From positions 23,931,001 to 23,995,000 of the forward strand of contig OX392538.1 in assembly GCA_947623455.1 (NCBI GenBank): a stretch of DNA of 64,000 nt, given 5' to 3'. Shown piece after piece: positions 11,906 to 22,830 of the stretch (its first letter is position 1; every line of letters begins with the position of its first letter). The notes under the pieces were generated by a model, which saw only the letters and a list, made by a program, of their open reading frames with translations, searched no databases and was not told where the DNA came from. Position numbers and translations under genes: made by a program. The stretch comes from Mimachlamys varia (Eukaryota > Mollusca > Bivalvia > Pectinida > Pectinidae).

Positions 11906-13543
11906 TTGTATTTTTTTTAATTTCTTATTTGTTTAATTTCCAAGATTTTACATATTGTACATTTACATTTGACATAACACATGTAACGTCGGTGTACCCA
12001 AATTGATACCGTACCCAAATTGATACCCCATTTTCAAAAAGCGTTCTAAAATCCTTGTTCATAAAATACATGATATTCCACGTTTACAACATCTCAATGT
12101 CAAATTTTGCCGTTGATTCAAAATTGTTTTTCTTTAAACAACAGCATATTTCTTCTACGAGAAGACTTTGAAAGGGGCTAAATCTCTCCGAGAAGCATGT
12201 ATCCCGAAAAATACTGTCGTGCGACAGCTATTGTTCTCATTCGTTTTAGCATTTACAAACTTGATCAAATATCTGTTTTGTCATATGTATACTCAAAAAA
12301 CTAAAACAATCATCATTAATGTGGAAAACCTGTTTGTATTATTCCGTTAGCTCAAATACTACAGCGAGTGTGCATCGGCGGCTGCATCGCCATCTTAACT
12401 TCTTTACGTCGCTCTGCGCATGTCACAGCTGTGTCTAACAGGTGTCTGTTAGAAAATCCGGATTTGTTCTCTCTTAGAGATCTATGCAAGAACAGTAAAT
12501 ACCGGCTTTCATTTAAGCTGACTAATTATTTTTAACAAATAAATAAAAGAAATATTTCTACAAATAAAAAAAAGAAGAAATATTTCTACAAATGAAAAAA
12601 AAATATTTCTACAAATAAAATCAATACTAGACAAGAGCTTATTTTGGAAACTAAACATGCCACCCAATGCTGAAAGAATGAAGTTAATTTTCTGACAATT
12701 TACATTTTGCTTTTTTTTATATTATGGTCCACTGTAATTCACAGTACATTTTGTCATTATTACAGTGGATACTAAAGATATTAAACTACATGTTTTGTAA
12801 ATGGAACTTAACATTTTGTATTTTACTCTGCAGAAAAATGTTTCAATTACCAAATCTGAAACAAGTCTGTGCCCCCCCCCCCCCCATTTAGCTTTAAAAG
12901 TCAGTGTTATGGTTACAGTGTACTTGTAAGCTTTGAAATCATCATAATCATTATCATAATGAATAATTTAGTAATCAATTATGAATTTGATAAATAATGT
13001 AGTTGTTTGGAAATTCAATTCATATGCAAAAATAACTGATGACATTTATTATCATAATGACCATGCATGCACATTGCTCAATGCTCCAGGACCAGCTAAT
13101 TAAAACCATTATAAGAGCATATTCTTTTTTAACTAAATTCTCTGAAGCATTTAATATGTCAATAACATAGTAGTATATTAAGTTTTCACAAATTATGAAG
13201 AAATGTGCATGCAAAATCAATCATAAGGCTAAAGACTTAAATGCAAAAATAAAATGTTTTATTGAACACATACAATTTTCAAAAACAAGACATGAAGCTT
13301 TAACCAGACATGAAATAACATATAAGAAATATGTTCCAAGGCCAACCAGTCAGGGTGATAACAGCTGAAGAAGAGGTCTTTCTATAACTATCAAGTCAAG
13401 TCAAGGGATGATTCTGTCACTGCAAAGAAAAGAACTTGTTATAATTTATTTTATCTTTCCAAATATTTTTCATATTTACTAAAATACATCTTCAAATACT
13501 CACACTCCTTCATTTACTTTTACAATATGATATTATAGCAATA

Positions 13544-13985
13544 CAGTATATCTTTATATCATGTTGCATTTGTCAGACAAAAACATGAGATTAACAGGTA
13601 TGTGACATTAAGAGAAACATTCTTTTCCACTATATCTTAGTGTATTTCCAATCTTCATAACTAAAAGTTAGCTATTCAATGTACATATGAAGATGTTTCA
13701 CTCTACAGATAACATTATTTCATTAAAAAAGTTTTTTTATTTTGATGATTTTAATTTTTTTATGCAATACATGTACTTTGAATAAAGTTGTATCTCAAAT
13801 CAATTGAAATTATATCATTTTCTGGATATTTTATAAAATTGGTAAACATTCCAAGAGGAATTCACCTCAAAATACATGATATTGACCAAATAAAATTATA
13901 AAGATTGTATATAAAGGGTTAGTGTTTCAGAAAAACATGATATAAAGAGGATTGTGATATAGTACCAGGTAAGAGGAATCCACTG
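13544..13985 (-). mobile_element. TA-flanked MITE with CAGTG ends, copy 1
   Basis: About 442 bp between CAGTA at the left and CACTG at the right, with TA just outside both ends. It is the inverse of the copy at 35434-35843, sharing ATGTTGCATTTGTCAGACAA and GGAATCCACTGTA. CAGTG ends with a TA target are the Tc1/mariner style. No ORF. It sits inside the 11984-15878 element. Confidence 0.75.
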
Positions 13986-15233
13986 TAATACAAACATCAT
14001 CATCATCTGATCTCAATCTCATAAATTAATTCTTCACAATCCTTAGGGATTGGAGAAGCTTATGTTTTAAAAGTTACACTTGATAATGATACAATTTACA
14101 AAGTAAACCTATAATAAAATTTAATTTAATTAAACCCTAATATCTATACACAATACATTATAATTATGATACTATTGGAAGTTAAACATGTTAATTTGAT
14201 TGCATTGCATATGTTACTTGGGAACTAAATTGCATTATGCACAAGAGTAATCTCCTTTTTGAATTTCAATATTTAATCGATAACATTATTTAAAATAAAA
14301 CACACCTGTTTTACAATGTTGAAGAAACTGGCTATAGTAAAGGACCTGCTGCTCATGATCATGTTAGGGTACATTGTATATATATGCATCATTAATGGTG
14401 AAGGGTCATTAATGTAAACATATCAGTGTCTTTGAGTCTAAAGATTAAAAAAGTTTAAAATTTATAATTTATATTATATCTTACAAAGCAAAACAAGGGG
14501 GGGTACATGCTGATGATGTCTACATGAGGATTATGTATTGAGTGTTAGATGATATTTTTTTTTCAAACTAGTCCAGGCTACCCAGGATCTACTTGAAGCA
14601 CTACCTTAGCCCCTCCATGTAAGACATAGGGTCAGTTTGTCAAACAGTCCTTTGTTCATCAGGCTGATTATAATTAGTTTCTGTTTTCTGACATCTACAT
14701 CCCGAAAAAATATTTTTCAGTATAACAGGTCACTATTAAAGTTCGGGTATTCTTGAAACTTCAAAGTCATCAAAATTGATAAGCCTGTTGTCTCATTCTT
14801 TTGTTTACTAATAAAATATTCTGTATTCAATTTAACATTTTTTAAAGCTTATGCAGATTTTTTAACATCTTGCAAATACATTTTTATATTTGAAAATTTA
14901 AATGATATTTTTCATCAACGTCAGATGTCATATGTGACAATTATTATAAATACTGTATAATCATGTTTTCATTCCAACTTAATATTTTCACATATCAGAC
15001 TATCATTTTAATATCAATTTAAAGAACTTATCAAATGCTATTCTGATCATGAACGAATTGAAATTATAACAAAATACTGATAATTTCGAATTGATCATAG
15101 TTATTAGAAAACATTGATTATTCGGACTCATTAATTTTCTTTCTTTTTATTTTCATAGTAAGAAAATGGCAAATACATGTAGACAAGTGTGTGAAGATAT
15201 AAAATAGTGTATTTTTTTTTTACTTCATATCAG

Positions 15234-15293
15234 CACGGACTTAGATTATCTAAGTCCGTGATATCAGGGACGTTTATGTGAGATACGTCCCTG
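15234..15293. repeat. Two adjacent perfect hairpins
   Basis: CACGGACTTAGA and TCTAAGTCCGTG pair across three bases (15234-15260). Five bases later CAGGGACGT and ACGTCCCTG pair across 11 bases (15265-15293). The second motif reappears as an uninterrupted palindrome at 31090-31113, and the first, degenerate, at 4768-4796. Confidence 0.85.
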
Positions 15294-15959
15294 TTCATGT
15301 GAGTTATAATTGCTAAATATAAACAGAATTATATTTTGTTAAACCTTTATCAATTTGTGGACAGAACATATGTCTTTTCAAGTTGCATTTCACAGGAAAA
15401 CGCACAAGGTGACACATTGAACAAATTAAAGAAAAATACGGGAATTCCTGTACATTGAGTGTTCCGAATGTAACATGTGTTGAACGTTAACGAACCTACT
15501 GAACTTTGTTTAGACTGTATTACAGTAAAACGCTAGCTATTCTGTATAATATGGCACAGAAAGTATACTTACATCCTGATTATTCAAGGTAATCTCATTT
15601 TCTCGTACAAAACATCACAGTCTATGGCACTTTGTTGCTTTTCCTGGTTGGGTATCAATTTGGGTACACGCACATGTCCAATACCGGAAGTGACGACATC
15701 TAATATTTACCGTTCTATTTATAAATACAGGAGCTATAATAACCGAACCAAAACTCGGAAAGAGGGTTCATATTCACTCTTTGCCAAAATAAAACAAACA
15801 TTTGAAAAATATCAAGTGACAAATAAGATATCAAGGTAAACATTGGAAATGGGTATCAATTTGGGTACACCGACGTTATACAGCCATCCTTACTCACACT
15901 CTCTTTCGTCATCCATACTACATTGTATTCCACATCACTTCATATCAATATCTCATTTC

Positions 15960-16132
15960 AAAACATCATCATCATCATCATCATCATCAACATCACCATC
16001 ATCACCACCACCACCACTAAACACTAACCTGACATAATCATTTTCATCAACATCAGTATGACATCATCTTGACATAGTCATCCTTACTAAATTATCACCA
16101 TGACCATGACATCATCATCATCGTCGTCGTCG

Positions 16133-16163
<31 letters not shown>

Positions 16164-16175
16164 TGTCATCATGAT
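15960..16175. repeat. Trinucleotide microsatellites (ATC/TCG type)
   Basis: A run of CAT units lies near 15964-16015 and a purer GTC run near 16118-16165, with interrupted CATCA text between. Short frames here are low-complexity artefacts. The following 16176-17040 has no recognised feature. Confidence 0.9.
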
Positions 16176-17043
16176 ATCACCGAAACATTAACACAACATC
16201 ATCACCTTTCCATAGAATCACCATGCATCATTTTGCATTAGTCAGGTCATGTTGACCTCAACACATCGCACTTGTTGTCAAAACATGTACACCAGCAATG
16301 CTTCATTCGTAATCATCATGACGTCCATTATATCAATACATTATCACTGTCGTCATGACATTGATACAATATCGTATATATGCCTAAGCAACACTCTTGC
16401 ACACTTGCAGACTCATGTACATTTTACAACATGGAGACAGTTGGTATTTTCTTTTCTTTTTCTTCTTCAAATAGTGGGTTGCAGTGCAAATGTATATATG
16501 TGTCTTTAAAGGGCATCGCAGCAATTATGCAATACACTTTAGAAAATAAGTGTTCGGTGAATATTTAAGTGGTATTTTAAAATGAATTGATGTTTTATCA
16601 GCAGGTCTAGCTAGACGGAAAACGGAAATTCCAGATGAATGATGACGAACCCGACGCGAAACTTGACCCACAATTTTGTCACAATCTACAAAACTTTATC
16701 TGTTTAAGGCAGATGTTCTGTCGTCAAAGGAAAATGTAAGCGGAAACTTTTAAGTGCAATTTTGTTTTTAAAATATTGTTCTCTTGTATTGGATATTTTA
16801 AGTGAGGTTAAGATCTAAGCTACATTTTATTTCTATAGTATTTTGAATAACAACAAAACACCATTTTTTATATCTTATTAAAGTGTCACAAGTCACATTA
16901 CAGATAAATAAAAGATAAATGACATCTGCGCTGATAAAAGTGATATCCAGCCGGTATCGGTTTGGGTGACACTACCGAGTGGATGAAAAACATGTATGAT
17001 ATAATTATTATATATTAGCATATATAAATAACACGTTAGTAGT

Positions 17044-17340
17044 TAGGTAGTTGGGTGGTGCAGTGGATAACGCACTTGTCTATTACTAAGGCGGCCGAGG
17101 TTCGATTCCCCGACCGGACGTGAACATATGTTGGGTCACCTGCCCGACCACGTGTGTTTTCCCCGGGTACTCCGCTTTCCTCCCGCAACAAGACCCCTAG
17201 TGCGCTAGCATCCGGGCCAACAATGGTAAACTTTACATTTAGAACACGTTATTTGATAAATTTCCACCTTTATGGATACAATTCAGTATGATTGATGTGG
17301 AAAGATATATATAGCGTATCCTTATTAATTATGTGAAACA
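17044..17340 (+). mobile_element. tRNA-derived SINE (type 1)
   Basis: A tRNA-like head starts near 17044. It has an A-box-like TGGTGCAGTGGATA and a B box GGTTCGATTCC about 40 bases later, followed by an unrelated body (CCGGGTACTCCGCTTTCC). Without an acceptor-stem match and with that body attached, it is a SINE rather than a functional tRNA. The end at about 17340 is approximate. Confidence 0.75.
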
Positions 17341-17344
17341 ATAA

Positions 17345-18540
17345 AATGCCGATATTTAAGCATTAAAAAGACTCTCGTAGCTACTAAAAACTGAATATCC
17401 GTCGTTTGCATAAATCTTAACTACACATTAGCCCAAGGATCTAACATATAACTTCGTTATATTACTAAAAAAAATGGCAACACATAAAATGGTCCGCATT
17501 TACAGTATCGACTTATTACTCTAACTTTCTTATAACTTTACACATTACTATACATTTTAACTTTAATCTTGCTTGTAATATTTGTACATTTAAATTTCTA
17601 CATCCAGTATTAAAATACGTAGGAACCACTACTTTATCTTTTTGAAGAAATCCTTTAGAACTTTTGCGAACGGAATTTCACGAATATCTAAAGGGAATGT
17701 ATTCCATTAATTAATGAGTAGTTCAAAATGAGAAAAAGAAAAAAAATGTAGCTAATTCAAAGCGAATGATTGGAATTCATTCTTTTTTAACTATGGCTTT
17801 CTGATATGTTACTAAGGACTTGACAAATAAGCTGATTTTTTATGATATTTTATGAAACAGCACTGTTTTATGATAATTATGTCCGTTACCTATATTCGTT
17901 TTCTTTGAAATAAAACACATTCAAGACACTCGAAAGCCATGAAATAAAACATTGGCACAGTACTTTAAAGTTAAATGTACCTAGTACCTGGTATTTAAAA
18001 AGAGTAATTGGACGACTTGGTAGTAAATAATTACTGGTGATTGAAGAACGGACCGTTTTTATAAGTTTTCACGACATTAATTTGCCCTTCCCTATAGCCA
18101 CTTGTGTATAGCTTAGTAAATACGTATTTACATTACGAGAAGGAAGTAACTGACGCGCTTAGATATCTACTAACAAGTTCGCATTTCCTTCCTTCGGTTC
18201 ATAAACAATCTTCTTACAAGGGTTTGACGGGGAATCCCTGAGAACCCTCAGTCAGAACAGTCATTCATTCTACCCATTGAAAACGGAAACGGAATTTAAT
18301 TGTGTCTGACTGGGAAATGTACAATTGTCGATCTAGAAAATTATACACGTTTTGTATGTCTGCCTTAAGCATTTGTGCACGTTTATGATTATCACTTACC
18401 ACAGTGTATAAATCTTCCTTCTTAAAATGTTGCCCAAACTGCAAAAAACTATAGCAAATGTATGTTTTGTAATTCGGAAACTCTTTTGATCTTGCATATA
18501 TGTCGTGACGTGAACTTTTCGGAGTTTTTGGGCACCTAGA
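17345..18540. other. Noncoding stretch
   Basis: No gene or repeat is recognised. The minus-strand frame covering 18265-18624 runs into the dispersed repeat and looks accidental. Confidence 0.45.
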
Positions 18541-18554
18541 TTTGTTCATTAACA

Positions 18555-18710
18555 ATGAAGTAATGACGTCACAATATAGATTGATGACGTCACAATAGCA
18601 AATGTTGTTATAGTCTAGAGGCACTGGGTGTTATAGGCTTATGACAGCAACTGCCTCTTACCATTGTGTCAATGGGAAAATGCAGAGCAAATGTAAATAA
18701 AGAGCAATGG
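18555..18710. repeat. Dispersed TGACGTCA-containing repeat, copy 2
   Basis: Two ATGACGTCACAATA blocks are followed by GTTATAGTCTAGAGGCACTG, then CAACTGCCTCTTA and CATTGTGTCAATG. These match 48470-48620 in the same order and orientation. The next 18711-19616 shows nothing further. Confidence 0.8.
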
Positions 18711-19616
18711 TCGCTAATGGATTACATGAATCTTGAAATTTTTCTCCTTACTCGATTAATATGAGGAACAACTTTTAAAAACAAACATTTTGGTAACGCT
18801 TGGCTGTTCCAGGAATATTGTTTTTAATGATGGTAAGCTACAGATACTTAAATAGCGAACACATAGAGGATTGTCTTTGTCCATTTCTACAAAATTTAAG
18901 AATATAGGGACTATAAACGGCATTTCTTTCATAATATTTACCGTATAATCTGCTGCGACCTTCATGTTTGTATGCTACCAATTTGCGTTCACAGCTGCAT
19001 GAAATTGAGAAAAAAAATGTCGCTCAAATATCTCAATAGTCAATGATCGTTGTTGGAACTTAGAACTTAACAATGGTTAAAAGTTGGAAAAAAGACGCCA
19101 TGCTCTTCCGTCAATTGATCAGTCGTAAATTATCTCCATACTTGTAATTACCACCAGCATATTACTTCTTTAAATGCCACATATATATCTAAAAATAGAA
19201 GCTAATAAGTTCTTAATGTCAGATATTTTAAGTGTTAAAGTGAATTAGTTCTATTTATACTGTTTAATATTTGCAACAACAATGTGGATTTTATTTTAGG
19301 AACAGTTTACTAGGAACTATTAGAATAAATATTGCTTTTACAAATGTAATATACATCAATGTCAATGCTGTTCGTAGCAAAGATCGCGTGATTTTTATGT
19401 ATAATATTCCTCGGTTTTCATTGAAACATGTTTAAGTTCTTTTAATAAATAAAACTTTTTATATAAGTTATTTATCTTATTACGGTTATGAAAGGATCGA
19501 TACCTTCTTTTTATGGAGCCAGGAAAGAAACTGCACTTATATAACGGGTTAAAACTAATACAAGTGGTTCTGGTTAAGTTTTACTTTAGTCTTCGTAACA
19601 AGTGAGATGATATGAA

Positions 19617-19825
19617 GGGGCAGCGGTGGCCGAGTGGTTAAGGTGTCCTGACATTCTACCACTAGCCCCCCGTCTCTGGGCCGCGGTGGCCGAGTGGTTA
19701 AGGTGTCCTGACATTCTACAGCTAGCCCTCCACCTCTGGGTTACGAGTTCGAAACCCACGTGGGGCAGTTGTCAGGTACTGACCGTAGGTACAATAACAG
19801 GAATTTCTTGTGAGGCGGATATGTA
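19617..19825 (+). mobile_element. tRNA-derived SINE (type 2) with duplicated head
   Basis: The A-box segment GCGGTGGCCGAGTGGTTAAG appears twice, 61 bases apart (about 19622 and 19683). It is followed once by the B box GAGTTCGAAACCCACG and the body CAGGTACTGACCGTAGG. It is the same family as 36675 and 61275. The SINE is truncated at its 3' side. The short open frame across it is an artefact. Confidence 0.88.
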
Positions 19826-19830
19826 GTTAT

Positions 19831-22426
19831 ATAACTATAGACATAGGTAGGTGATATTGACCAAAACGAATTTGACGTTAACAAAAGCTCTACACATTGA
19901 CATCACGTTCTTCTCTGGGGAGAATTAGTAGAGAAATTATGACGTTGAACGTAGAAGTGACGCCATAAAGAAATTTTAAACAGTCACCGTTTTGAATAAA
20001 GTAACATTGAGTCTAATACAGTGACCAAGTATCTATCAATCACAGACCAGGAAATGCGGAGATAATCATCCATAATAAACGAGTTTATGCGGTATTTTGT
20101 ATATTACAATATACATGTATATGTCATGTATGTATACTCCATTACAATGTGGTAAGAAAATTCGGGATTGATCGAAAAAAAAGTTCTCTTTGCTTTTCAC
20201 ATAAAAGTTTATTAAGATATTCAACGTTTGAAAATATTGCACACGTAAAACTGCAATAAAAGTGTCACGTTACCTCATCTCTATAAATAGACCCAGGTAA
20301 TTTAAATGTCTGTGTTCAGGTAAAACGCTGTAAGTATAGTCACAAACTTGTCAGTGACCTAAAAGTAAAATCTCCGACAAAGGTAAACAAAATGCTTTCG
20401 CTAATACACAAAACAAGTACAGCAATACATCAGCGAATAGTGCGGTATAAAGATTTGTCAGTTTAACCACTTTTTCTTCAATTTTGATATTTTATCTTCG
20501 GGTTTTCATAATAATTATCAACCCCATAGCTGCACATTAATGTCATTTATATGAATATTGGAGTTGATTAAAAACTGTTTCTAGTTTTTGTAGTGTGTAA
20601 ATTGCTCTACATTCGGAAGTTTTAACCCATTGAGCATTTTGAAATTAGTTAAACTTGAACGTTCAAGCAAACTGTTCAAATCGTTTTTAGGCTGTAAAAT
20701 GTGTCTCTCCTCTGATGAAACGAAGAATGTGGGTCACTGGGGGCGAGGTGATTTACACAGGTAATTTAATACAGGTGAGAAAATATACAGACCTACTTCA
20801 GCTATGTTATCATCTTCGTTTACATTTAGTTACGAGTATTGACAAAGTCGGCTGTTAAGTTCCGGAAAAACCAGAGTTCGTCTAGCGTAACCTTGTTCCA
20901 AATATTGCAATATGGTAACATAACAAAAGTTTTGCTATTTTGAAGTTTACAGTTTACCACAAATAATAAATTCTGGCACAAGATATCAGAAATGTAAGAT
21001 ATACAAAGTTAACTAAAATGATACGACAAATTGTCAACAGATTTTTAACATTTCGCAATACAAATTAGCATCTGATACCCGCTATGAACGATATACAAAA
21101 TAAAACAAGTTAGATTGGCTACCAGTCCCTTAGTTTTTTATGAAGAATTTCTCTACTGTATATTATTACTAGCTTATCTCCCCTTTGCAATTGAATAAGA
21201 ACAATGATAAAAGATGATATAGGTCCAATTTTATTTTGTCGCATAAGTGTGTGTCCAAGCCCTTGATATCTAAATGTCTAAATCGTAAACATGTAAATTG
21301 TTGAAATCGACATCATTTGACCATGATTCCTCAGAATGCAGAGATGAATACACTGGTGCTACCAGGATTAGGTCGGGGTTCTGGCCCCGTCCCTGAAGTC
21401 TTAGTCCGTATTGTCGTCAACATAACAAAGGAAGACAATATCAAACCTTATAGTCAATAAGACGCTAAGAAGATACGGAAGCAACTGTCCTTGGCAAAGT
21501 ATAATGTATTATACTAAGATAGTATAATGTATTATACTAAGATTCTCTTCGAGATACTTTGAACAGGACGTATTACCGGTATATATGCAATTGTGTTGTG
21601 CGGTTACAAACTAGCCCAGTAGCACCTGGCTGTTATCGGTATGTTTCACTGTATACTACATACATGTTAAGTGCTTCGAACTTTTATCAAGATTGAAATG
21701 TGTATACTTATCTAATTCACATCTCGGTAGATATTGAAGTATACAAACAATACCTATATAGCTGTTGACGCCAATACACAAAGAACACTGGTCTACTATA
21801 CAGGTTGGTGACCCATTACCTGTCGTTTTCACCTATTTAAGCAGGTGAAAATAGATTTTATACCAGGTACTAACGCCTTAGTCTCACAAAGTACCCTTAA
21901 TTGTTCCGTTTCATTAAACAAATCGTTCATATTATCCAGTGCTTTCACTCGTTATATACAAAAGCCTACGTAGCTAAACAAAAAAAAATGTAAAATTAGA
22001 TGAAATCATATTGATGTATATTTTTATTTACATGTAAACAAATCTAGATTTGATAATAACAAAAATCCTTTACATTATGTCAGTTTCTATTTATAATTTG
22101 TGTTTACGACTTTTTCGTTGATGATATCTTGTCTGTTAAACCTAACAACACAATTCCCTTCCCGGATATAAACGACACCTTGGTAGATATTTACGAGGAT
22201 TGGGTTTAAAGCACAGCCCCTATATCATTGCCCTGAGAGCAATAAATGCGTTTAAAGATTTAATGTTGTAAACTCTTACAGCCAGGTAGAGCGTCTTGTT
22301 GATATGCACAAGTTATATACAGTTACGAGATTTGCATAAAATAATCGTTTGTGATGGTATCTAAATGTCCCTCGCGAATTCAATACGTATATTTGATATT
22401 ACTCCAATCTGAGGACTATTGAACTG
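19831..22426. other. Noncoding stretch
   Basis: No gene is recognised. A 23-bp palindromic unit with AGTATAATGTATTATACT is tandemly doubled at about 21496-21542. Confidence 0.5.
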
Positions 22427-22830
22427 TTAGCTGACAAGGAATACAAATCTACAGTGCGACAAAACGAAAATACCACAAGGACCTGAAAATTGGAAAGAAT
22501 TATATTTTGACTCAAACTGAGGTGCTAAAAACAACTTTACACGTTTCAGATGATAACGTACCCTTTTCAAACAAATATATAATAGATATATGTACTTGTT
22601 TTTCCGATATACAAAATCTCCAAATACTATTATCACTTTTGCGCGATATTGGCCTCTTCATTAAAAGGTCGAACTGAAGGTAGTCTTACAAGGGGCTGAA
22701 GTTTGGTCAATACTTTATATACATATTTCTTTTAATTGATATGTTGGTTATATCATTTGCAACTCGATCCACACACTGTTATTTGGATGTAAAATGCAAT
22801 AAAAGTTTAACTGAATGTTATCTATCATTG
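22427..22830 (+). repeat. Dispersed repeat, probable LINE 3' end, copy 2
   Basis: The + strand ends with GATCCACACACTGTTATTTG, then GGATGTAAAATGCAATAAAA, the inverse of 7700-7790 and 52945-53010. GCGCGATATTGGCC (about 22641) matches inverted text near 53100. No intact ORF. A frame on the opposite strand is not credible as a gene. Confidence 0.6.

Larger units (their letters stand above)
11984..15878. mobile_element. 3.9-kb element with 27-bp terminal inverted repeats
   Basis: The 27 bases at 11984-12010 are the perfect reverse complement of 15852-15878. Both hold the core GTACCCAAATTGATACC and both end in TA outside ACGTCGG, consistent with a TA target duplication. The core recurs just inside each end (12011-12027, and inverted at about 15651-15668), as subterminal transposase-binding sites do. 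The interior is AT-rich with no transposase I can recognise, so if it is a transposon it is non-autonomous. It contains a MITE copy (13544-13985), a triplicated ATATTTCTACAAAT motif (12547-12620), a C-tract (about 12871) and hairpins at 15234-15293. I infer one insertion; two unrelated solo ends cannot be excluded. Confidence 0.6.

Noticed and set aside
15843..16037. Serine- and proline-rich small protein
   Set aside because: It begins in the terminal repeat of the 3.9-kb element and runs into a trinucleotide microsatellite.
17044..17120. Functional tRNA gene
   Set aside because: Internal promoter boxes are present but a clear acceptor-stem pairing was not seen and a SINE body follows.
19626..19826. 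Open frame across the SINE (also at 36647-36963 and 61213-61510)
   Set aside because: The frames recur only because the SINE is repeated; translations are of tRNA-like sequence.
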